Shown: one piece after another, positions 25,489 to 25,551 of the stretch | Numbering within the stretch: the first letter of the stretch is position 1 | Layout of the letters: each line of letters opens with the position of its first letter | Source of the DNA: Candidatus Firestoneibacteriota bacterium | GTDB taxonomy: Bacteria; JACRDZ01 | Length of the DNA stretch: 25,551 nt | Reading direction: 5' to 3' | NCBI GenBank assembly: GCA_016212735.1 | Contig: JACRDZ010000003.1 | Coordinates: 1 to 25,551, forward strand | Program-made: the position numbers and the translations under genes | The notes under the pieces: generated by a model | The model's input: only the letters and a program-made list of their open reading frames with translations | The model's database searches: none | What the model was told of the DNA's origin: nothing

Positions 25489-25551
25489 CTAAGTTGGATT
25501 AGTGCAGATGTACTGGAAAAAATAAATTATCGTTGTTACAACAATATTGTA

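Overview
The window reads as a piece of a chromosome from an uncultured, AT-rich bacterium (roughly 30 % G+C by eye) with an outer membrane. The evidence for a diderm is an Omp85/BamA-type beta-barrel gene, several large secreted proteins with signal peptides, and a C-terminal domain (CFI-box type) that I associate with Gram-negative and candidate-phylum bacteria. No rRNA, tRNA, CRISPR array or complete mobile element is visible. I cannot name the phylum from the sequence alone. The mix of MEP-pathway and arginine genes, a PASTA-only protein and an intergenic hairpin built of TTCGAA-like blocks resembles Omnitrophota, Firestonebacteria or Desantisbacteria-type genomes, but this is an impression.

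Layout. (1) 1-3115, plus strand: a membrane-anchored protein with a CxxCH motif, PD40-type propeller repeats and ten TPRs, then a small FmdB-type zinc ribbon protein that may start at ATT. (2) 3309-9996, plus strand, tightly spaced: argF-argG-argH (last three steps of arginine synthesis), a YqeK-type HD hydrolase, ispG (isoprenoid MEP pathway) and an unrecognised zinc-ribbon membrane protein with glycine-rich repeats. (3) 9997-10183: a large imperfect inverted repeat between convergent operons. (4) 14380-10184, minus strand: rsmB, a PASTA-only membrane protein, rpe and mreB. The order rsmB/PASTA/rpe echoes the Bacillus rsmB...prkC...rpe cluster, but here the PASTA protein has no kinase. (5) 14500-24961: an accessory block of secreted proteins. 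An M6-type metalloprotease, a Kelch/InlB-repeat protein and a seven-repeat propeller/Ig-like protein all end in a related ~52-residue C-terminal domain, and a POTRA-less Omp85-like barrel gene sits between the first two. (6) 25168-25551: a decayed start of an HD-domain phosphohydrolase gene and paired purine/pyrimidine tracts.

The most interesting part is region 5: three unrelated secreted architectures share one C-terminal tag, with a barrel gene embedded among them, which suggests a common export or surface-anchoring route. Two of the three tagged genes also show signs of change at an end. The protease's signal peptide lies in another frame across a run of ten T, and the third protein's last ~20 residues are encoded by its neighbour's transcription terminator.
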